DNA of 64,000 bases from Cellvibrionaceae bacterium (GTDB taxonomy: Bacteria > Pseudomonadota > Gammaproteobacteria > Pseudomonadales > Cellvibrionaceae), in the NCBI GenBank assembly GCA_002707785.1, contig PANW01000084.1, forward strand, positions 31,721-95,720, read 5' to 3'. This document shows positions 42,722 through 50,936 of the stretch, in pieces. Numbering within the stretch: position 1 is the first letter of the stretch; every line of letters begins with the position of its first letter. The notes under the pieces are model-generated. The model was not told the origin of the DNA and did not search any database. It saw only the letters and a list, made by a program, of their open reading frames with translations. The translations under genes and the position numbers were made by a program.

Positions 42722-42791
42722 TATCAGGATGTTTTTCTGTAGCTGTCTATCGTGAGGCATGAAGTACTTTGAATGCATTGGAGGAAAGAAG

Positions 42792-43784
42792 ATGGAATAC
42801 ACAAACTTGGGAAAGACCGGGCTCAAAGTATCCCGCTTGTGTCTGGGATGTATGACATACGGTCAAGCAGATCCGAAACAGTACCCGCATGCGGGCTGGA
42901 CTTTAAATGAAGAGCAAAGCCGCCCGTTTTATCAGCGTGCTTTAGAGTTAGGCATAAACTTTTTTGATACTGCTGACATGTACGGGTTTGGCAGCAGTGA
43001 AGAAATTTTGGGGCGTGCAATGCGGGATTTTACGCGCCGAGAAGAGGTGGTTTTAGCGACTAAAGTTTATTCTCCCATTGGTAAAGGTCCGAATGGTCGC
43101 GGCCTATCTCGTAAACACATTATGGAATCGATCGATGCCAGTCTGACACGTCTGGGTACTGACTATGTCGATTTGTATCAAATCCATCGTTGGGATTATG
43201 AAACGCCTATCGAGGAAACCATGGAAGCACTGCACGATGTCGTGAAGGCTGGCAAGGCATTGTATATTGGAGCCTCATCCATGTATGCATGGCAGTTTGC
43301 CAAAGCGCAAACGGTAGCTCAACTCAATGGCTGGACACGATTTGTGTCGATGCAACCGCAATACAATTTAGTATACCGGGAAGAAGAGCGGGAAATGATA
43401 CCCCTGTGTCGTGATCAGGGGGTAGGCGTGATTCCGTGGTCGCCTTTGGCTCGTGGTTTTTTAGCGGGCAATCACAAAAACGGTGGATCGGGCACTGCCA
43501 GAGCCAATAACGATGGCATGGCAAAGGGCATGTACCATCAAAAGGTCGACTATGATGTGGCGAAACGTCTGGCCGACGTCTCGACCAGCCGTGGTGTACC
43601 GGCTATGCAGGTGGCGTTGGCTTGGGTGCTGTCAAAACCGGATATTAGCGCGCCTATTATCGGGGCTTCAAAAATTCACCATTTGGAGGAAGCCGTTAAG
43701 GCGTTGGAAATAACGCTGACAGATGATGAAATCGCTCAATTGGAAGAGCCCTACCGTCCTCATCCAGTTTTGGGGCATCAATAG
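42792..43784 (+). CDS. aldo/keto reductase
   Basis: A 330-residue AKR of the YhdN/YajO-like type. The catalytic tetrad is visible: D59 (FFDTADMY), Y64, K91 (LATKVY) and H132 (YQIHRWD). The NADPH site near the end reads IGASKIHHLEEAVKAL. It reduces an aldehyde or ketone, or oxidises an alcohol, in the cytosol. ATG 42792 follows GGAGGAAAG; an upstream in-frame ATG at 42759 has no good site. It is co-oriented with the DUF2889 gene. Confidence 0.93.
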   Translation: MEYTNLGKTGLKVSRLCLGCMTYGQADPKQYPHAGWTLNEEQSRPFYQRALELGINFFDTADMYGFGSSEEILGRAMRDFTRREEVVLATKVYSPIGKGPNGRGLSRKHIMESIDASLTRLGTDYVDLYQIHRWDYETPIEETMEALHDVVKAGKALYIGASSMYAWQFAKAQTVAQLNGWTRFVSMQPQYNLVYREEEREMIPLCRDQGVGVIPWSPLARGFLAGNHKNGGSGTARANNDGMAKGMYHQKVDYDVAKRLADVSTSRGVPAMQVALAWVLSKPDISAPIIGASKIHHLEEAVKALEITLTDDEIAQLEEPYRPHPVLGHQ

Positions 43785-43876
43785 TTATCAATTAAATAAT
43801 ATCGTTAAATGCTATTGAAGTTATGAGTTGCGCTTGTCTTCAATGACAGGCACCACTCATTTAAGAAGATAACGGA

Positions 43877-44584
43877 TTATTCAGAAAGAATAATCCGCGG
43901 GTCCGGATTTCCGCATTGGCATGAGCCGTGATGTACAACGCCCCGGATTCCGGTACGGTATTGGAAAAAATCTGCGCAACGCTCAACGCGACTGCTCAAC
44001 ACGAGTTCATCATCCATAGATTCTACCTGCCACTCAAAACGGTCAATGTGCGCTCCATTCTTGTAGGGACACTCCATGGCGATAGCTGGACCAATTTCCA
44101 TATACCGCAAGACCGATGTTTCTGGATAATCGATTAATCTGTCATAAGCACATGGCGCCGCCCAAACCGTAAGACCGGTAAATAAAGTTTTCGGATCGTG
44201 ACCCAGCTGTTCAAGTCCATCGAGTGTCGCAGAGGTCGTATTGATGGCGGCTGATAACTCAAAGCGTCGAATGATGGACTCAACCCGCTTGGCATCGTAT
44301 ATGGATGAATCTGCTGATACCAGAACCAAACCGGCGGCATAGATGGCACGCTCAACAGGCATTAACTGAACGGCTTGGTCGAGCAGGGCGGTGATGAGAA
44401 TGTTATTGCCTGTACGAAAGTGAAAACTGTTTAACAAACGCAACGCGAAACGTCGGGTGCGTTCCAGTTCTGTGTAAGAGAAGGGCAAAACAATGCGCTT
44501 ACCTTTCGCATCAAAGTACCTTCCGTAGGTAACGGGTTGTAAAGCGGTGTTAGTTATGTCGGAGCTAGTCGCTTGATTATTCAT
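43877..44584 (-). CDS. truncated ligase-like companion protein, second copy
   Basis: A 235-residue paralogue of the companion at 14921, similar over its whole length. The blocks FHFRTGNNILITALL, VSADSSIYDAKRVESIIRRFELS and LDGLEQLGHDPKTLF recur, and the ending CQCGNPDPRI is the same. No SGTTG loop is present. It follows a PaaK-like ligase by 63 bases, just as in the first module. Conservation of the pair, rather than of the ligase alone, suggests a joint function. A weak GAGGG ribosome site precedes the ATG. Confidence 0.78.
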   Translation of the reverse strand: MNNQATSSDITNTALQPVTYGRYFDAKGKRIVLPFSYTELERTRRFALRLLNSFHFRTGNNILITALLDQAVQLMPVERAIYAAGLVLVSADSSIYDAKRVESIIRRFELSAAINTTSATLDGLEQLGHDPKTLFTGLTVWAAPCAYDRLIDYPETSVLRYMEIGPAIAMECPYKNGAHIDRFEWQVESMDDELVLSSRVERCADFFQYRTGIRGVVHHGSCQCGNPDPRIILSE

Positions 44585-44647
44585 TATTGTTGATTCCCTC
44601 TACGATACTTTTGATTCAATGGCTGGTACGGTGGTTGAAATACCATG

Positions 44648-45961
44648 CTACGTTTTAGTCACCCGTGGGATTTTGTTGGGAGGGCTATTTTTAATCAGCT
44701 CTTCATTGGAAATCATGTCAATGGAGAGAGGAATTTGAAGCTCGGTACTCAGTTTATCCAGCAAACGGGCGCGTAGAGCGTTGAGTTCTCCTGTGAGGCT
44801 ACCTGGATCAAAACCAATTCGCAGTTTCAGTACATCGACTTCACGTTGAGGCCGGATCAGTTGAAACAAACCACTGCTGGTTTCAGGGAACTCACTGACG
44901 AGTGGGAGGATGTCCACCGGTAAAATAGATTTTCCCTGCACAATCATTTCGTCGCCAATACGACCCAGTGGCGTCAAGCGCCCGTGTGTGCGACCACAGC
45001 TGCAAGGCTTTGTGGTAAAGCTGATGAGGTCGTCAGTGCGATAGCGTATCAACGGCGCCACATCGTCACTTAAAGACGTGACAACAAGTTCTCCGCGCTC
45101 ACCGTCCGCCACCGGCAAGTTAGTGACCGGATCCAGATGCTCTACCAGGGCAAGGTCTTCCCAAGTGTGCAGACCATCGTGTGCCTTACATTCCATGGTG
45201 GTGGCGATATCACCGAGTGAACTTAGAATGAAGATCTCCAGACCCCAGGATTCAACTAGCTGTCGAAAGTGTGGGTTCAGTGCTTCACCGCCAAAAATAA
45301 CGCCTTTATAGGACGACAAGGCTTCAGTCAGATCATCGTCAGTTTCTTTCTGATATTGCTCTAGCGCCATGATCATGGGGGTAGAGAGCATAAACAATAC
45401 GGTCGGACGCAATTGCCGTGATACTTCGATGAAGGTAGGAATCTCACTCGGGAGGTGCTGGACGGGTGCGGTAATAAATCCCGCTTCCATCCATCTATCT
45501 AGGCTAAGGCCATCACGGAAGGTAAACAGCATATCGCAAATGGTATCACCTGGGCGAGCCCCGATTTGCCAAGCTTCACGCAGAGTCGACTCGGTAGAGA
45601 TATGCCGTTCAGAACGAGGTACAGGCGTGGGATCTCCGGTGGTACCTGAAGTAAAGCCCACTCCTTTTAAGTGTGGCGCAGTCGCACAAGTAAGACCTCC
45701 GAATGGATCATCGTGCTGATCACGATAGGCTCGAATGGTGTCTTTATCCATGAATGGTACTTTGGCTTTAAAGTCATCCATGGATTGGATGTCATCCGGT
45801 GTAATACCAGCCTTACTCCAGAGCTCGCGAACCAACGGTGATCGCTGATATACATAAGGAATCAACTGCAGAACTCTGGACTCCTGCAATTTGGCTATCT
45901 GCTCGCGGGGGAGGGTTTCAATGTGGGGGTCGAAATATTGATAATTGCTCTGATCTAGCAT
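44648..45961 (-). CDS. PaaK-like AMP-forming aryl/acyl-CoA ligase, second copy
   Basis: A 437-residue ligase, the same length as the copy at 15666 and highly similar. It has TSGTTGDPTPVPRSE, YKGVIFGGEA, CSCGRTHGRLTPLGRIGDEMIVQGKSI. AAGGGTG precedes the ATG. With its companion it forms the second of two duplicated modules, one next to the LIS-like operon and this one next to the AKR/DUF2889 genes and the molybdoenzyme. The two may take different acid intermediates of one pathway. Confidence 0.9.
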   Translation of the reverse strand: MLDQSNYQYFDPHIETLPREQIAKLQESRVLQLIPYVYQRSPLVRELWSKAGITPDDIQSMDDFKAKVPFMDKDTIRAYRDQHDDPFGGLTCATAPHLKGVGFTSGTTGDPTPVPRSERHISTESTLREAWQIGARPGDTICDMLFTFRDGLSLDRWMEAGFITAPVQHLPSEIPTFIEVSRQLRPTVLFMLSTPMIMALEQYQKETDDDLTEALSSYKGVIFGGEALNPHFRQLVESWGLEIFILSSLGDIATTMECKAHDGLHTWEDLALVEHLDPVTNLPVADGERGELVVTSLSDDVAPLIRYRTDDLISFTTKPCSCGRTHGRLTPLGRIGDEMIVQGKSILPVDILPLVSEFPETSSGLFQLIRPQREVDVLKLRIGFDPGSLTGELNALRARLLDKLSTELQIPLSIDMISNEELIKNSPPNKIPRVTKT

Positions 45962-46051
45962 GGTGTTTACACCCTTCGTTATTGTATTTTTTGAGCTGTC
46001 AGGTTCAGGGATACAGAACTTGCCTCCTGTGATTTCTGTCTATAAAATATA

Positions 46052-46068
46052 AATCATATATACAATTG
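46052..46068. promoter_or_regulatory. AATCATAT octamer site between ligase and molybdoenzyme
   Basis: The octamer in complement orientation is at 46052-46059, within the 151-base divergent gap. It is about 90 bases from the ligase start and 55 from the molybdoenzyme start. Confidence 0.4.
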
Positions 46069-46112
46069 TCAAAAGGTTTCAGTGTTAACAATTGTAAGGG
46101 CGAGTGAGATAT

Positions 46113-48263
46113 ATGACCGTGAAATACAGTTTTTGCCGTATCTGCGCGGGTAAATGCGGCTTGGTGGTTGAGATAAATGACACTGAAAACCGCATAGAAT
46201 CCATCCGCGGCGATCATGAGAATCCAATGACGCAGGGTTATGCCTGCATCAAAGGTTTACAGGCCGGAGAATTACACCACAGCTCACATCGACTGCTTAC
46301 ACCACTGGAACGTCAAGTCGATGGTAGCTTTCAGGAAATAGCCCTAGATACGGCCCTCGACCGCATTGCCGAACGGTTAAGACAGATTATGGATCATGAT
46401 GGTGCCGATGCCATAGCGACGTTCCGCGGTACCCAGCACTACGCAAACACCAGCTCATTTCATATGCTGAGTAGTTTTATCAAGGCCACCGGCACTCGTT
46501 CACGCTTCTCCACAATGACAATTGATCAATTCGCAAAATGGGTGGTGGATCATCGACTGGGAAGTTGGGGCGCCGGGCGTCAGGGATTTGCGGATGCCGA
46601 TGTGTGGATGTTTATTGGTTATAACCCGTTAGTCTCGGTGCAGGGAATTAATGGTTTTCCGGCTCTGAACCCATTGAAGCGCCTCAAGGCTGCGAAAAAG
46701 CGTGGCATGAAAATTATCGTCGTTGATCCCCGACAGTCGGAGACCGCAAAACTTGCGGACATCCATTTACAGATTAAACCGGGTCAGGATCCCGTTTTTC
46801 TCGCTGGCTTACTGTGTATTATTTTGAAAAATCAGTGGCACGATAAAGCGTTTTGTCACCAATATGTCGACGGTATGGATACATTGTTCACCGCGTTAAC
46901 GCTTTTTACGCCTGACTTTGTCAGCGAACGCACAGGTATTTCAGCTGAGCAGTTACAACAAGCGGCTGAACTTTTTGCCGTGCAATCCACGCGTGGGATC
47001 GCGGTGGGTGGCACTGGTCCGGATATGGCGCCCTATTCAAATTTGGCAGAACATTTAATTGAAGCATTGAACGTTGTCTGCGGGCGATTTCTACGGGAGG
47101 GGGAGCAGGTTGCCAACCCTGGCGCAATGAGTCCTCGTCGGGACGTCCGTGCAGAAGTAATTGCACCGCGCCGGGGGTGGGACGTGGGACAAAAAAGTCG
47201 TGTAAGAAACTTGGGAATGATCAATGGCGAAAAAATGTCTGGTGCCCTGGCCGATGAAATTTTAACGCCAGGTGACGGCCAGATTAAGGCTTTACTGGTG
47301 GCAGGCGGAAACCCGCTGAATGCATTGCCGAACCGCCCACAGTCTATGGAGGCGATGAAAACGCTAGAGTTACTTGTGTGTGTCGACCCATACATGTCTG
47401 AAACTGCACAACAGGCAGATTATATCCTTCCGCCAACGATGATGTTTGAGCGACCCGATTTACCCTTGTTGTTTGAAAAAACGTCTTTCCCTGAGCCTTT
47501 CGTACAGTATTCCGACGCTTTGATTGAGCCGCCACAAGGTTCCGATGTAGCAGAAGACTGGTATATCTTCTGGGCACTGGCACAGCGACTCAACCTGCCT
47601 TTAAAGTTTGCCGGTATAGAGCTGGATATGTCTACGCCACCCACCACCCAACAGCTGCTGGCAATGTTGTTGCGAGACGCTCAAGTGACATTAACCGAAA
47701 TCAAGAAGCACCCCAGAGGAGCGATTGTTGAGCTTGAGCCTTTAGCTGTTACTGGTGCCAGGTCTGATCGCTCAGGCAACTGCTTCTGTGTAGCGCCTAG
47801 CGATATACTGGAAGAATTACAATCCGTGTGCACAGAGGCGGAGTTAACTTCTGCACAGTTCGATGGCGTGGATTATCCGTTCCTGTTAACTGTGCGTCGT
47901 TCCCGTACTGTGCTTAACAGCAGCTACCGGCAGATGTCTTTCGCACAGAAACGTATGGCGGACAATCCTCTGTGGATGCACCCTGACGACGTAGCTGCCT
48001 GTGCGCTGGTGGCAGGCGAGCGGGTATCGATTGCGTCACCGTTCGGGAAAATAAGTGGTTTATTGGAAGAAGATAAAACCATGCGTGTAGGCACGGTTTC
48101 AATATGTCATGGATGGGGTGGTAACGGCGGATTTCGCGAGGGTGTTGAAGATGATCATGTAGGCTCGGCGATTAATGATTTAATCCCCGCCGACCAACGC
48201 TACGAAAAAATTAATGGCATGCCATGGTTTTCGGCATTACCGGTGAGAATAAACGCGTTGTAA
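46113..48263 (+). CDS. molybdopterin oxidoreductase, cytoplasmic, single subunit
   Basis: A 716-residue member of the DMSO reductase superfamily. The N-terminal 4Fe-4S ligands are C8, C11, C15 and C44. Residues 47-540 cover the molybdopterin core (MFIGYNP, VVDPRQSETA, LVAGGNPLNA), and the C-terminal beta-barrel follows with HPDDVAA. No Tat signal is present, so it is cytoplasmic. I see no Cys or selenocysteine at the usual molybdenum-ligand place; the region reads STMTIDQFAK. No partner subunit lies nearby. It might hydroxylate or hydrate a carbon, as related enzymes do in sterol and alkyne breakdown, but this is speculative. Start: ATG 46113; a GTG three codons earlier is possible. Confidence 0.87.
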   Translation: MTVKYSFCRICAGKCGLVVEINDTENRIESIRGDHENPMTQGYACIKGLQAGELHHSSHRLLTPLERQVDGSFQEIALDTALDRIAERLRQIMDHDGADAIATFRGTQHYANTSSFHMLSSFIKATGTRSRFSTMTIDQFAKWVVDHRLGSWGAGRQGFADADVWMFIGYNPLVSVQGINGFPALNPLKRLKAAKKRGMKIIVVDPRQSETAKLADIHLQIKPGQDPVFLAGLLCIILKNQWHDKAFCHQYVDGMDTLFTALTLFTPDFVSERTGISAEQLQQAAELFAVQSTRGIAVGGTGPDMAPYSNLAEHLIEALNVVCGRFLREGEQVANPGAMSPRRDVRAEVIAPRRGWDVGQKSRVRNLGMINGEKMSGALADEILTPGDGQIKALLVAGGNPLNALPNRPQSMEAMKTLELLVCVDPYMSETAQQADYILPPTMMFERPDLPLLFEKTSFPEPFVQYSDALIEPPQGSDVAEDWYIFWALAQRLNLPLKFAGIELDMSTPPTTQQLLAMLLRDAQVTLTEIKKHPRGAIVELEPLAVTGARSDRSGNCFCVAPSDILEELQSVCTEAELTSAQFDGVDYPFLLTVRRSRTVLNSSYRQMSFAQKRMADNPLWMHPDDVAACALVAGERVSIASPFGKISGLLEEDKTMRVGTVSICHGWGGNGGFREGVEDDHVGSAINDLIPADQRYEKINGMPWFSALPVRINAL

Positions 48264-48277
48264 CCTAACGCAGACGT

Positions 48278-48308
48278 AAAAAGGGCCTGTCAATCACAGG
48301 CTCTTTTT
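48278..48308. terminator. bidirectional rho-independent terminator
   Basis: AAAAAGGGCCTGT pairs with ACAGGC-CTTTTT across a five-base loop, with one bulge. It lies between the convergent molybdoenzyme and thiolase-like genes and ends the long leftward beta-oxidation run. Confidence 0.9.
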
Positions 48309-48341
48309 ATCTGCACCGTAAGCATTTCTAATTATGTTCTG

Positions 48342-49886
48342 CTAAAACGTAAAGCGATTAGCATCTGCAGCAGATGTTACAAAAATTGTCTTACCGATAG
48401 GCTCTTCACCTAACAGGGTTTTCAGCGTTTCAGGTTCTTCTTTACGGTTCATAGCAAGAAAACGTTCGTTCGTTGCTTTCAGTCGCCCAATAACGATGCT
48501 GAAGGCTGGCGCACCTTTGTGATACACCACGGTATAGGTTTCGATCGTCGCTTCGCCGTTGGGGGTTTCTGTGACGGTCGGTGAGGGCAGTTGATCGACC
48601 GCGTTTTGCAGCGATTGATTGTCTCCCGCAGTAAAGTTACGCGGGCTTGTGGAGTAGACGCCGACGGAATACTTGGACATAAAGCCGCCATTAGCACCCA
48701 CAAAGCCGTAACTGCCCGGTTTTTGGCGCAGTTTCTGAGCAACGCTGACCACGGCGTGCATGGAATAGTTGTTACCCGCCCCGCCAAAGAAAGGTAAACC
48801 ACCAACGGCCGTTAAACCCCGCGGATCGTCAGCAGCAAGACCTAAACCATCGCAAATGTTGGATACAGCGATGGGAAAACAGCTGTATAAATCCATGGCG
48901 TCGACATCGCTGATACCAATGCCGGCAGCCTTCAAAGCTTGTTGAGAAGCCATCAGCGCAGCCGGTGACGCACCCAGATCTTCGCGCTCCATATAACCTT
49001 TTTCGGCAACATCGGCATAACCGTGCAGGAACACCCACTTGGAGGCATCAATGTTTAACGCCTCCGCCTTAGCGACCGTTGTGAGCAGTAACGCAGCACT
49101 CTGATTGACCTGGTCGCGGGCAACCAGTCGGCGCGGATAAGGGTCGGCAATGATGCGGTTCTTCTCAGTAACGTCGATAAGCTCCGTTGCGTTAAATGTC
49201 TCCCGAGACATTGAGTGCGGGTTTTCAGCGGCAACCGATGTAAAAGGAGCGAACAGTTCGCCCATCTGTCTGGCATACTCCTGGGGCTTTAACCCCAGAC
49301 GTGCGCGGCGAGCATGTTCCAGCAGAGCATACGCCTGTGGGGCTGCGTACAGCATATGCTTTTGCATATAAGGCGTGCTCAAACCCTCCGAGCCCGGGCC
49401 GCGATCTTCTACGTCGCCGTCTACGGTTTCAGACCAGTCCACCTCTTTTTGCTGGTTGGCTAAAAAGCGTGTAGTAGAAATAGCCTCAGCACCGACGAGT
49501 AATCCCATACTGATGTCGCCTGCGGCCAGCTTTTCACAAAACTCACTGACGAGATGCTGAGGGCTTTGTCCACCACCGACTTCCCAGATAGCCACTTTGG
49601 GTTCGATCCCAACGTGTTTGGCAATGGCGCGAGGGAAACAATTGGCTTTACCAAAGGGGCCAGCCAATTTAGGTGACGTATCTTCGAAGGTACGAACCGA
49701 GGCAATGGCATCAATATGATCCACCAAAGCGGCTTTCGTTAAGGCATCGTCACAGGCCGCATTGGCCGCGCGTACGGCTAGCTGAACGGGTGAGAGTGCC
49801 TGGTAGTTGCTGTCGTCGAGGCGTTCGCTGTATTCGCCCACGCCAATCAGGATGGGGGTATTGGGGTTTAGAGTCTGAGTCGTCAT
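48342..49886 (-). CDS. thiolase-like protein type 1 (TLP1-like), Cys-less
   Basis: A 514-residue thiolase-fold protein about 110 residues longer than thiolase. Residues 1-400 are the thiolase part; residues 410-514 fit the extra C-terminal domain of thiolase-like protein type 1 from mycobacteria. At the nucleophile position the sequence reads GGGQSPQH, with no cysteine, so plain thiolysis is doubtful. MDLYSCFP (about 338-345) and GGAGNNYSMHA keep the later thiolase motifs. It is last in the leftward beta-oxidation run. AGGTGAC precedes the ATG. It may cleave or hydrolyse a CoA ester by another route, or bind lipid. Confidence 0.8.
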   Translation of the reverse strand: MTTQTLNPNTPILIGVGEYSERLDDSNYQALSPVQLAVRAANAACDDALTKAALVDHIDAIASVRTFEDTSPKLAGPFGKANCFPRAIAKHVGIEPKVAIWEVGGGQSPQHLVSEFCEKLAAGDISMGLLVGAEAISTTRFLANQQKEVDWSETVDGDVEDRGPGSEGLSTPYMQKHMLYAAPQAYALLEHARRARLGLKPQEYARQMGELFAPFTSVAAENPHSMSRETFNATELIDVTEKNRIIADPYPRRLVARDQVNQSAALLLTTVAKAEALNIDASKWVFLHGYADVAEKGYMEREDLGASPAALMASQQALKAAGIGISDVDAMDLYSCFPIAVSNICDGLGLAADDPRGLTAVGGLPFFGGAGNNYSMHAVVSVAQKLRQKPGSYGFVGANGGFMSKYSVGVYSTSPRNFTAGDNQSLQNAVDQLPSPTVTETPNGEATIETYTVVYHKGAPAFSIVIGRLKATNERFLAMNRKEEPETLKTLLGEEPIGKTIFVTSAADANRFTF

Positions 49887-49916
49887 GTCGTCACCTATTG
49901 TTCAGTTAACGTCTTA

Positions 49917-50729
49917 TTATTCGCCTTTAAAAACAGGGGCGCGCTTTTCAATAAACGCTTTTCCTGCTTCACGGATATCTTTAGTAAATGTACAGGCAAC
50001 CTGATTTTCACTTTCGATACGCAGATAATCTTTTAGCTCTAAGGTACCTGAGGCGACAATGTTTTGTTTAACACCTGCATAAGCCACCGTTGGCCCAGAA
50101 GCTAACTTTTTGGCAAAGGCTAAACCTTCTTCCATCAGCTGATCATCAGCCACCAAACGTGTGGCAAGGCCAAGAGCGTTAATGTCGTCGGCGTTAAGTT
50201 TCTGTGACAGCATAAGTAACTCTATTGCTTTGGGAGCACCGAGCGCTTTGCTCAGGAAGTAGCCAATGCCGTAATCACCACTGAGAGCGTTATTGACAAA
50301 CGCGGAGCGGAATACAGCCGTGTCACTGATGATGCGATAATCACAGGCCAACGCCAGCGACATGCCCGCGCCCATGGCTGCGCCCCGCACCAGCGCAATG
50401 GTAGGTTTGGGCATGGTGTGCAACAAGTAGGACGCCTGCGTGCGTTCAAACTGCGAGTCGATCATTGCTTGTCGGGGGTCGGCGGGTTTTTCTTCGCCGG
50501 GCTTGCGCTTGGGCTTAGCACCGTCACGCACATCACCGCCAGCACAAAAGCTGCGACCTTCACCGGTGAGCACGACTGCTCGAATGGAATTGTCGTCAGC
50601 GGCTTCCTGAGTAGCCTGTAGTAATTCATCCATGAGGTCGCCATTGATCGCATTGAGGCGATCAGGTCGATTCATGCGTAAGAACAGAAGGTTATCTTTA
50701 CGTTCTTTGATCAGAACTGATTCGGTCAT
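49917..50729 (-). CDS. enoyl-CoA hydratase/isomerase family protein
   Basis: A 270-residue crotonase. GRSFCAGGDVRDG is the first oxyanion block and RGAAMGAGMSLALACDYR the second; the second acidic position is Asp in LSGDYGIGY. Asp-type crotonases are often isomerases (PaaG is one) rather than plain hydratases. AGGTGGGA precedes ATG 50729; a reading nine codons longer lacks this. It follows the kinase-like gene past a 207-base gap containing a nested palindrome and probably has its own promoter. Confidence 0.88.
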   Translation of the reverse strand: MTESVLIKERKDNLLFLRMNRPDRLNAINGDLMDELLQATQEAADDNSIRAVVLTGEGRSFCAGGDVRDGAKPKRKPGEEKPADPRQAMIDSQFERTQASYLLHTMPKPTIALVRGAAMGAGMSLALACDYRIISDTAVFRSAFVNNALSGDYGIGYFLSKALGAPKAIELLMLSQKLNADDINALGLATRLVADDQLMEEGLAFAKKLASGPTVAYAGVKQNIVASGTLELKDYLRIESENQVACTFTKDIREAGKAFIEKRAPVFKGE

Positions 50730-50817
50730 GGTTCCCACCTGTAGGTGTGTGGCCACTGATAAAGAAAGTGTGGCTTTTCAGTTGTGTAGGGAATTATTAA
50801 GAAGCTGAATAGAAAAA

Positions 50818-50862
50818 CAGAGCCATTATCTAATCATTATAATGATTTGTCTAATGGCTCTG
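50818..50862. promoter_or_regulatory. nested palindrome AATCATTATAATGATT inside CAGAGCCATTA arms
   Basis: CAGAGCCATTA at 50818-50828 and TAATGGCTCTG at 50852-50862 are perfect 11-bp inverted arms. Between them the 16-bp AATCATTATAATGATT (50832-50847) is a perfect palindrome. It lies between the kinase-like and crotonase genes. It could be an operator for the crotonase or a terminator for the upstream run; a T run is missing, which favours an operator. Confidence 0.5.
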
Positions 50863-50936
50863 TATGACGTGAATCGGTTGATGCATTGAATGCACGATTT
50901 AAGTCATAGCTGAAAGTCTTTCAGTAACATTTTCTG

